Assembly: GCA_031282205.1 (NCBI GenBank)
Contig: JAITEE010000039.1
Coordinates: forward strand, 1 to 36,387
Length of the DNA: 36,387 nt
DNA from: Candidatus Methanovirga aequatorialis
GTDB lineage: Archaea; Methanobacteriota; Methanobacteria; Methanobacteriales; Methanobacteriaceae
Direction: 5' to 3'
Shown in pieces: positions 8,367-16,433 of the stretch; position 1 is the stretch's first letter, and each line of letters opens with the position of its first letter. A program made the translations under genes and the position numbers. The notes below the pieces were generated by a model. That model was not told the origin of the DNA. It searched no databases and saw nothing but the letters and a program-made list of their open reading frames with translations.

Positions 8367-9938
8367 CTAATTAACATTAAAAATATCTGTTGGTCTATTA
8401 TTCCTAAAATTTCCATTAGTAGCATTATCTATGTTTAGAATTCCATGATCATGATAAATTGCCCCACCTTTATCTGTTGCCGTATTAGAACTCAATATAG
8501 AATTAATTAATGTTAAATTTGCATAATAGCTATTAATCGCACCACCATTATGTGCTTGATTCATGCTCATATTACATTTATTAATAGAAATATTATTGGC
8601 ATTCATAATGTTGATTCCACCACCAACATTAGCTTTATTGTCTTCAAATTTACTATTGGTCACGTTCACATTCTTTGGATAAACACTTTGAGTATTGAAA
8701 GCAGGAGGTGCTATACAAATTGCTCCACCATAGTCCGTTGCAACGTTATTAATAAACTCAGAATCCATTATTTTTAATTCCTCATTATTTGATCTAAATG
8801 GTTGGGTTTTTATAGCTCCACCTTCACCAGCACAATTATTAATAAACGAACATTTAATAACCTCTAATTTACCATTATTACAAATTGCTCCAGAATTACT
8901 ACCAGAACTATATCCACTGGTAACCCTGTTATTAATAAACTTTGAATTTAAAACAACAGCACTACCATCAACATCAATAGCACCACCAGAGTGCGGTGCA
9001 TAATTTTCATTAAAGAGTGAATTATTGACTGTAAGTTTTGCATTTCCTCCTGCATTAGTTATTACACCACCACTGTAACCATCCTCAGATAATCCATTTC
9101 TTGTAAAATTAGAATTATCAATATTCAAATTACCCTCTTCATTAGTTATGGCTCCAGAATAACCAAATCCACTACCTCCTGCACTATTATTTATAAATGA
9201 AGATGATTTTATATTAACATTAGATGAACCACCCTGAAATATAGCTCCAGCCTGTGAATCAGCATGATTATTACTAAAATTAGAATATTCAACAAACAAA
9301 TTAGTTCGATCAGCCATATATACAGCACCACCAATTCTATAATTACCATTAACTTCACCATCATTTACATTATGATCAAAAGAACTACGAATTATAGTCA
9401 AATTAGATTTTCTTGCACTGTATATTGTTCCACCATAAACGTCTCCATCACATTCTGCATGATTATCAATGAATTCTGAATCATTAAGACTAAGATCACC
9501 ATAGTTAGAAATACATCCGCCACAAGCATAGTAACCATTAGGGTCTGTTACACTGCAATTATATAAGTGACATTTATTCAGTGACAGAACTCCTTTATTA
9601 AGTATTCCACCGCCTTCTTCTAAGTCTTTACCATTTTTTATTGTTAAACGACATATGGTAACTTTAACACCTTCACCTACATGGAATACTCGATTGTATC
9701 CTTCTGCATCAATGATCGCATCATTACCATTAATATTAATATTCTTGGTGATGCTAATATCACGACTTCCATCACCTTTATACAAATTTAAATTTTTTAA
9801 ATTGATTGTTGTCCCATTTGGTGCATCATCAATTAATTCTTGTATTGTTTTTACTTTTGACTCATTTTGTGGTAATGCACAAAGAGTAGAAGATAAAAAA
9901 ACAATCAATATTATTATTAAACTCATTTTTTTCTTCAT
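8367..9938 (-). CDS. adhesin-like beta-helix protein, secreted, no C-terminal TM
   Basis: Signal MKKKMSLIIILIVFLSSTLCALP; many 'SxFxNNxAxxGGAI' coils; ends FRNNRPTDIFNVN. Confidence 0.88.
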   Translation of the reverse strand: MKKKMSLIIILIVFLSSTLCALPQNESKVKTIQELIDDAPNGTTINLKNLNLYKGDGSRDISITKNININGNDAIIDAEGYNRVFHVGEGVKVTICRLTIKNGKDLEEGGGILNKGVLSLNKCHLYNCSVTDPNGYYACGGCISNYGDLSLNDSEFIDNHAECDGDVYGGTIYSARKSNLTIIRSSFDHNVNDGEVNGNYRIGGAVYMADRTNLFVEYSNFSNNHADSQAGAIFQGGSSNVNIKSSSFINNSAGGSGFGYSGAITNEEGNLNIDNSNFTRNGLSEDGYSGGVITNAGGNAKLTVNNSLFNENYAPHSGGAIDVDGSAVVLNSKFINNRVTSGYSSGSNSGAICNNGKLEVIKCSFINNCAGEGGAIKTQPFRSNNEELKIMDSEFINNVATDYGGAICIAPPAFNTQSVYPKNVNVTNSKFEDNKANVGGGINIMNANNISINKCNMSMNQAHNGGAINSYYANLTLINSILSSNTATDKGGAIYHDHGILNIDNATNGNFRNNRPTDIFNVN

Positions 9939-9985
9939 ATTTAAACCTCACTTTTATTAATATCAATGAAATTTAATCATTAAAC

Positions 9986-11074
9986 CTACCTACAGAATAT
10001 AGGACCTTTAAGTTTACTATTTCCTATGGTGTTACATTTTTTAAACACATTTATATTTGTATTATTATATGTTTCCTCATCAAAAACCCAAGAATCAGTA
10101 CTTTCCATGAAGATATTATTCATTTCATATACTGTTTCAATATTTTGTATGTTTGGACCATAGGTTGATTTAAAAGCAAGATATTTGACTGGATGGCCAG
10201 AGAAAATATTTGTACTATTTTTATTGACGGTTATAGTATTGTTAAATATATATTTAAGATTACCAAAAATTCCTATAGCCCAAAAATTATCCGCACCATG
10301 ATCAACCGCTAAAGTAGCATCAAAATCATGAATATAATTGCTAAAAACCTTAGTATCATCACTTGCCATAATTCCAACTTGAGCGTTACTAATGTCATTA
10401 TTTTCAATGACTGAATGATATCCATCAAAATTAATTCCCCAACATATATTAGATGGAGAACCAACAACTTTATTACCACTAATATTAGCATTATAAGAAT
10501 GATAGACAGTTAATACGTTTCCTCCTTGATCCGTCATATTTCCAGAATAAAAAGTATTATTAATTATATTAACATTAGCAGTTCCAGAATAAAAACCTAT
10601 AAGACAACATGTGGTTGGTGCAGATCCTTTAAATGTATTATTTGTTAATCTTAAATTAGAACATCCATTTGCCTCAAATGGTCTAGCATCTGCAACAACA
10701 GTATTATTACTTAATGAAATATCATCACAGTCGTTGACACGAACAGCACCTGTTAAATTTAGTCCAGATAAAGTTGATCCTTTACTTTCTCCACTAAAAA
10801 AGAAATTACAGTTTGTAAATTTGCTACTTGCATTATAACTTGTGATAAATAGCGTGATATTATTATTATTAAAATTTTTATCATGCATATCCATAAGTTT
10901 TAATGTGTCTCCACTTTTAAAAGGTGAATTTGCTAAGAGATCTCCATTTGCATTAAAATATTGTGAATAATTATTATCACCAATTATGTAAACAGACCCT
11001 CCACTAACAGAACCTAAATACATCGTTGTCATTAAAGAGCTTAAAACTAACATTAATCCTAACTTTTTAATCAT
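9986..11074 (-). CDS. adhesin-like beta-helix protein, paralogue of 6707-8149 lacking stalk and TM
   Basis: VYIIGDNNYSQYFNANGDLL...SGDTLKLMDMH parallels VHVIDDSNYSNYFDDNGNIK...DGDTLKIGDIH; shared QGGNV...VGSPSN[TI]CWG...N.DIS.A..GI. Confidence 0.85.
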   Translation of the reverse strand: MIKKLGLMLVLSSLMTTMYLGSVSGGSVYIIGDNNYSQYFNANGDLLANSPFKSGDTLKLMDMHDKNFNNNNITLFITSYNASSKFTNCNFFFSGESKGSTLSGLNLTGAVRVNDCDDISLSNNTVVADARPFEANGCSNLRLTNNTFKGSAPTTCCLIGFYSGTANVNIINNTFYSGNMTDQGGNVLTVYHSYNANISGNKVVGSPSNICWGINFDGYHSVIENNDISNAQVGIMASDDTKVFSNYIHDFDATLAVDHGADNFWAIGIFGNLKYIFNNTITVNKNSTNIFSGHPVKYLAFKSTYGPNIQNIETVYEMNNIFMESTDSWVFDEETYNNTNINVFKKCNTIGNSKLKGPIFCR

Positions 11075-11155
11075 TTATCCCCTCTCCATTCAAATTACAA
11101 CAATTTTACCTTATTTATTTTATTGAACAAAAAATTTTTTAGTTCAAATCCCCCA

Positions 11156-11255
11156 GATAGGTGGACAAAAATCTAAATTTTAAAATCAAAACAACCAGAA
11201 AATGCTTTGATTTATAAAAAAAAGATTTTTTTTCTTAAAAATAATTAATTTTTCA
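11156..11255. repeat. MITE-like element, copy C (right end degenerate)
   Basis: GATAGGTGGACAAAAATCTAAATTTTAAAATCAAAA...AAAATGCTTTGATTTATAAAA...TTTTTTTTCTTAAAAATAATTAATTTTT aligns along copy A (1138 onward). Confidence 0.6.
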
Positions 11256-11489
11256 TGACACTATGTTACATGTTTAATGGTTGTACTATATAAACTTTTC
11301 AATGAAATTGAATTTTTAACAAATAACCATTACCTCATCTTTTAAAGTGATGCAAAGAATTTTCATAATACCATTAAAAGTGAGTATTTCAGATATTAGG
11401 TATTTATATGGTTGATATAAAGTAATCAAAGTGTTAAACAGGACAAATCTAAAAAAAAGTTAAAGATCTTTTTGAATTGTACTTTTTAC

Positions 11490-11573
11490 CAAACTATTAA
11501 CAAGGTTACTATACACAACGTGTACAATCATAGAGCAACTCTATAATTAATTTTGTATTGTCATGACAATTTA
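11490..11573. repeat. ~80-bp dispersed repeat, copy 2
   Basis: ATTAACAAGGTTACTATACACAACGTGTACAATCATAGAGCAACTCTATAATTAATTTTGTATT; see 5296-5384. Confidence 0.8.
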
Positions 11574-11669
11574 ATTTTAAATATTTATATGGTTGAAATT
11601 ACATGAATAATAAATAGTAAAATAAGCTGGAATTTCACAAAAAAACGCAGATGAAATATTATGTTTGAA

Positions 11670-11783
11670 TTAAACAATAAGAATTAAGTTAAACAATAAG
11701 AATTAAGTTAAACAATAAGAATTAAGTTAAACAATAAGAATTAAGTTAAACAATAAGAATTAAGTTAAACAATAAGAATTAAG
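11670..11783. repeat. perfect tandem array, 6 copies of 19 bp (TTAAACAATAAGAATTAAG)
   Basis: Read directly: six consecutive identical 19-mers, followed by TTGTCTT. Confidence 0.97.
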
Positions 11784-11793
11784 TTGTCTTAAC

Positions 11794-11914
11794 AGTATTA
11801 TAGTATCGGACACAACTTTTGAAAATACTATTTTATTTAATTAATGATTTAAAAGATTTTAAACAAGTTTAAAATTATCATCATTTTCAAATCAAATGTC
11901 GAATACTATAGTAT
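11794..11914. repeat. MITE-like inverted-repeat element E (~120 bp)
   Basis: Left AGTATTATAGTATCGGACA...TTTTGAAAAT; reverse complement of right end ATACTATAGTATTCGACA...TTTGAAAATG. Confidence 0.55.
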
Positions 11915-12002
11915 TTCTTATATTTTTTAGTTTTTATTTATATGTTTAATATAGCTAAAAATTGCGTTTAGAAGATATTATATAAATATTTTGCTATAAA
12001 AA

Positions 12003-12100
12003 GAGGGTGTAAATTTTTGTGGAGTTTTTTTAATTTTTCACATTTTCTTTATAAGTAAATGTTGATTTTTATGAAAAACTCCACACTTTTTTACACCCTC
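12003..12100. mobile_element. 98-bp MITE-like element with 8-bp direct flanking repeat TATAAAAA
   Basis: TIR GAGGGTGTAAATTTTTGTGGAGTTTTT / GAGGGTGTAAAAAAGTGTGGAGTTTTT (22/27 identical). Flanked on both sides by TATAAAAA (11995-12002 and 12101-12108). Confidence 0.75.
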
Positions 12101-12205
12101 TATAAAAATAAAGAAAAAATAAAATTATAAAATATACAAATCGCTATATAATAAACAAACATTTTAAGATATACTTACCACAAAATCTATCTTTTTTTTA
12201 TAAAT

Positions 12206-12416
12206 TTGAGTCGTGGCCAAAAGTCGTTTCACTAAAATTTTGAATTTATTTATTTTAAATTCAATCGTTGAAATCATATTAATTCAATTTAAAGTTTTAT
12301 TATAACTATATTCTTATAATTATGGATAAATTCATGGATTAAATAAAATTTAAAGAGTAAATATTGGAATTAAATTTAGCAAATCTTTAAAAATTTGATT
12401 TTTGACCACGACTCAA
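12206..12416. mobile_element. ~211-bp MITE-like element D, related at its ends to copies A-C
   Basis: TTGAGTCGTGGCCAAAAGTC...; reverse complement of right end TTGAGTCGTGGTCAAAAATC (18/20). Shares the GTGGxCAAAA core with copies A-C. Confidence 0.6.
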
Positions 12417-12554
12417 TTTAAGAAAACAAAAAATTCCATTTTCAAAAATCAAATCCTAAAATAGCTACTGGTTAGCTTAAAGAAAAAGATATAAACAAAA
12501 AATATTTTAATTGATATATTAATAATATTAAAAAATGAGATTTATAGGTGAAAC

Positions 12555-13691
12555 ATGCCGATTCTATCGTTTGGAAGTCAGAATATTGACCTTATAACAG
12601 GGGTAAAAACAAGCACAATACGGAAGTTATGGAAAATTCCTTTGAAAAAAGGGGACAGGTTACATTGCTATTGGAACTTGGTATCTAAAGAAAAGAAAAA
12701 GATATTTGAAGCCAAAGTTGTAGAAGTGGTTATCGTAGAATATAAAGATTTGAAAAGTAACAATGAAATAGCCATCAAAGAAGGATATAGTAGTGCCAAA
12801 GAAATGGTAAAAGAATTCAAGAAAATGTATGTTGATAAGTTGAAAAACGATGATAAATTCCAGATTATACACTTTAAAAAACTAAGTGTGGATGAGTGGG
12901 AAGGGGAAAAGATTGATGAGAAGGCAATGATAACACAAAGAGCGGATATTTTATTTGACAGTGGGAAATATGACAAATCTGAACTTTGTTATTCTGCCGC
13001 TTTAAAATTTGATCCCAATGATGTCTATCTCTTAAATAAAAAAGGAGATAATTTAAGTAGAATAGGTAAATTTCAAGAAGCTGTTGAATGTTATGATAAA
13101 GCATTGACCATTGAAAAAAACAATGAACATATATGGAATAACAAAGCCATTGTTCTTTTAAACCATGAAAAACCAAAGGAGGCATTGGAAAATAGTGACA
13201 AAGCAATGAGTTTAAATTCAAAAAATCCTTCTATATTGTATTGGAGAGGATTTATTCTCCAAGTTTTAGGAGAACTTGACGGTGCACTTGAAACCTATGA
13301 TGCCCTTATTAAAATCGATGAACGAAACCCAGAAGCATGGAATGCAAGAGGTAATCTTTTAGCAGAAATGGATAGACACGAAGAAGCATTGAAATCTTAC
13401 AATAGAGGATTAGAACATTGTTTTGATGTAAAAGATATCGATCCAATAGCTCAAAATAGGAAAGGAAATGCTCTTCTTGATCTTGGAAGATATGGGGAAG
13501 CGTTAGAAGCTTATGATGAAGCCATTAATCTCGATAAAAATAATGAATGGTTTTGGTTAAATAAAGGTGTTGTTCTTTTAGAATTGAGAAGATTTGAAGA
13601 AGCGAACACAACATTTATCAAGGTTCTTTCAATAAATCCCAACAACGATGATGCTCGGGTTTTAAGAGATGAATGTTTAGAAAATATGTGA
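12555..13691 (+). CDS. ASCH-like N-terminal domain fused to TPR repeats
   Basis: N-terminus 'LSFGSQNIDLITGVKTSTIRKLWKIPLKKGDRLHCYWNLVSKEKKKIFEAKVVEV' looks like an ASCH domain; C-terminal TPRs such as 'GKFQEAVECYDKALTIEKNNEHIWNNKAIVLLNHEKPKEALENSDKAMSLN'. Confidence 0.8.
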   Translation: MPILSFGSQNIDLITGVKTSTIRKLWKIPLKKGDRLHCYWNLVSKEKKKIFEAKVVEVVIVEYKDLKSNNEIAIKEGYSSAKEMVKEFKKMYVDKLKNDDKFQIIHFKKLSVDEWEGEKIDEKAMITQRADILFDSGKYDKSELCYSAALKFDPNDVYLLNKKGDNLSRIGKFQEAVECYDKALTIEKNNEHIWNNKAIVLLNHEKPKEALENSDKAMSLNSKNPSILYWRGFILQVLGELDGALETYDALIKIDERNPEAWNARGNLLAEMDRHEEALKSYNRGLEHCFDVKDIDPIAQNRKGNALLDLGRYGEALEAYDEAINLDKNNEWFWLNKGVVLLELRRFEEANTTFIKVLSINPNNDDARVLRDECLENM

Positions 13692-13726
13692 GAACTGTTT
13701 AAATTAATGGAGATAAATACTAAAAT

Positions 13727-13993
13727 TCACTCTGTGACTATTATAAACTCCCCAACCTTTTCAACTCTTGAAAAGGGAATGAACACATAATCACCTTTTG
13801 TCTTAGATCCTTTAATATTAATATTTTTATCACTGTTTGCTCTAACAACGATATCGACAATTTTTCCAGTTTTTTCATTGACTATCAATTCTTCTAACTG
13901 ACCAAGAATACGTGCATTATTTGTAGCAACTCTATATCCTCTTACATCAGCCCACAGCTTTTCTTCTTTTTTGACGGTTATATTTTCTTCCAT
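13727..13993 (-). CDS. PRC-barrel domain protein
   Basis: 88 aa: GYRVATNNARILGQLEELIVNEKTGKIVDIVVRANSD...YVFIPFSRVEKVGEFIIV, the PRC-barrel pattern. Confidence 0.8.
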   Translation of the reverse strand: MEENITVKKEEKLWADVRGYRVATNNARILGQLEELIVNEKTGKIVDIVVRANSDKNINIKGSKTKGDYVFIPFSRVEKVGEFIIVTE

Positions 13994-14422
13994 TGTCCCA
14001 CCAACTTATTTACGTTATAAAAATGAAATATTCAAGTGTTACCAATATATCCTTTGTATAGTTATATATGATCTCGTTGGGTATATATAACTAACCATTG
14101 AAATTTTTTTTAATTATGGTGTATTAAATAATGTTTGTAAGTAATAAAAATGTTTAATAATTTATTATAAACATTAAATTTTTAATTAAAGAAATTATAA
14201 TTATATATTTTTAAAAATAAAAGTATTTTAATGGTTATTTTAATAATTAATAAGATTTAAATAAAAATTAATTAAAAATAATATTTTAAAATCAAGTGAA
14301 TAATTACAAATATTTTTTATTCCACTTTATGTTAAAAAACAAAAATTTTTAATATTTAAGAGATGTGAGAGTGGTGACCATCAAATTAAATATTAAAAAA
14401 AGAAAAGAAAGGGGGTTTATAA

Positions 14423-14932
14423 CTAATCGGTTATGGTACCATCCTCAACTATGTATAGATAAAATGATCTGTTATTGTTGAAATTAAAAACAGGAACCCT
14501 AAACCCATATTCCCCATAATGAACATTGGACATGTATATTGGAGTTTGTGGAACAACACCATAGCCTTCCTTAGGGAAATGATCTTTAATGTAGTCATAT
14601 ATTTGTCTTCTTGCTTCATCTCTAGTTAAAAAGTCTGATGTGCAGTTACCATTCTCACCATCAACATAAACATTGCCAACGATCTTATGGACTCTCATAT
14701 CCACAACAGGAAAAACGTAATTCTTGGTATCATTACAGTAAGCCCCATCTTGAACAACGACTCCCTCAGATCCAATGAAAATGTCAACGTTATAAATCGC
14801 TATATCTCTTGCATCATTCATGTCTAATTCTGGATTGGATGCAGATATAGATCCTACTACGGCAACAAAGCAAAAAATAGCTATTGCCATTACGAAAAAT
14901 CTTTTTAAATTTTGTGATTTCATTTTAAACAC
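14423..14932 (-). CDS. secreted hypothetical protein
   Basis: 169 aa with signal FFVMAIAIFCFVAVVGSISAS followed by a soluble domain containing a Cys pair (YCNDTKN, NCTSDF). No family recognised. Confidence 0.7.
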   Translation of the reverse strand: MFKMKSQNLKRFFVMAIAIFCFVAVVGSISASNPELDMNDARDIAIYNVDIFIGSEGVVVQDGAYCNDTKNYVFPVVDMRVHKIVGNVYVDGENGNCTSDFLTRDEARRQIYDYIKDHFPKEGYGVVPQTPIYMSNVHYGEYGFRVPVFNFNNNRSFYLYIVEDGTITD

Positions 14933-15052
14933 CGATTCAAGATTTATTTAAAATATAGATCTTTATTTTCAATATTTTAAAATAGCTCCTATCCTCCAAA
15001 CATAATAAAACATTAAATCTAAAATCGGGTCAAAATAGATAATAAAATTATA

Positions 15053-15256
15053 TTATGATGAAAGATGGATTAATTCTTCTATCATTATGTCATTTTCACT
15101 TACAACTTCAACGCTATTAGTCAAGGAATTACTACAACCAAAACATGGACAGTTGATGATAAATAAGCTTATTAGACATAAAGTAACAATAAGACTTCTT
15201 ATGTTACTTTCTCCAAACAACATATAAACCCATTCAATTTTATTTTTCACTACCAA
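15053..15256 (-). CDS. possible small secreted/membrane peptide, 67 aa
   Basis: Single ORF with hydrophobic segment SLIVTLCLISLFIINCPCFGC. No homology recognised; may be spurious. Confidence 0.25.
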   Translation of the reverse strand: MVVKNKIEWVYMLFGESNIRSLIVTLCLISLFIINCPCFGCSNSLTNSVEVVSENDIMIEELIHLSS

Positions 15257-15647
15257 TGCATTTAAATAGACATTTCTACATTGTTATAAAATAATTCACC
15301 TTTTTTAAATGATTTAACAATTCATTAAAAGCTTTATACAAAATATCGAAGGTATAACTCTTCTTAATTTTTCTATACCTTCACTCAATAGCCATTTACA
15401 AATTGTCAAGTATACTATCTACCACATAATATATAAAGTTTTCTGTTTTAATAAGAATATAAGTTATAGAATTTAACAATGTAAATCATTGTATTAGCTA
15501 TTTAAAACCCTAAAAAACTCAATATAATAAAAATACGAAAAGTTTATATAAAATAAAGTGAAAATAACCCGTAAAAACTAAAAAAAAGTTTGGATGATTC
15601 TTAAAAATATTGTCAGTCATGATCAAAGAAATGAATTGTTCGTTATT

Positions 15648-16364
15648 TTATTGTTTAAAATATTTATTCAAAAGGTTCAAATCGTCAAGTGTGTTAATGT
15701 TGAAAGCCAGCTCCAATTTAGAGACAACCAATAACTCTTCATCTTGAACCGTATCTTTACTAACTAAAATGTTAAGTCCCGAAGGTACTAAATCATTAAT
15801 AACGATTGAATATTTGATATTATATCGTTTAAAGATATTAACTGGAACCATTAAAGATAATGCTTCTTTATCACTATTTAAATAATATTCAATAGTATTA
15901 TCAACAGTATTTGATGAAATTAAAGGCAAATCAGAATTTATAAATAATAACACATCTTTATTAGAATATTTTTCTAACGTTCTCAATATATAAGACAAGT
16001 CTTCAATGTATCCTAAACCAAAAGTGTTAAATATATGTAAAAAAGGTTTTTTAATCTCTTCATCATGTTCTCCAATTCCATGATCGGTTTCATCATATAT
16101 CTCTACTTCATCGAATCCATTAGCCTCGTCATGGCGATGAAAATTATAGTTGAAGTCGGTGTTATATCCATCCAATAGATATTTTTTTGTTTTAGAAGTG
16201 TTTGGACTAACTGCAACAAGTATTTCATCAATATATTTGGAGCTATAAAGAGTCTGAACAACGTGATCAATTAAAGCCATATTTTGAAATTTAAGAAGAG
16301 GTTTTTCAACCTTAGCCTTTAATCGTGTCCCCTTACCACCCGCCATTAAAATAGCTATTATCAT
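15648..16364 (-). CDS. cobY: CobY-like adenosylcobinamide-phosphate guanylyltransferase (NTP transferase)
   Basis: MIIAILMAGGKGTRLKAKVEKPLLKF...SPNTSKTKKYL...GLGYIEDLSYIL...VPSGLNIL...ELAFNINTLDDLNLL matches CobY motifs (MAGGKGTR, SPNTxKTK, GKGYIEDL, LVPxGxN, FNINTxDDL). Confidence 0.85.
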   Translation of the reverse strand: MIIAILMAGGKGTRLKAKVEKPLLKFQNMALIDHVVQTLYSSKYIDEILVAVSPNTSKTKKYLLDGYNTDFNYNFHRHDEANGFDEVEIYDETDHGIGEHDEEIKKPFLHIFNTFGLGYIEDLSYILRTLEKYSNKDVLLFINSDLPLISSNTVDNTIEYYLNSDKEALSLMVPVNIFKRYNIKYSIVINDLVPSGLNILVSKDTVQDEELLVVSKLELAFNINTLDDLNLLNKYFKQ

Positions 16365-16433
16365 GTTTAAACCTGTAATATATCGTTAGAAAAAGAGAGA
16401 ACAGTAACCATTAAATTTAATAGTCGTATTAAA

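Noticed and set aside
11670-11783. CRISPR array
   Set aside because: 19-bp units are contiguous with no spacers; simple tandem repeat.
12668-13221. Overlapping minus-strand ORFs opposite the ASCH-TPR gene
   Set aside because: Antisense shadows; composition is Phe/Tyr/His-rich as expected from reversed TPR codons.
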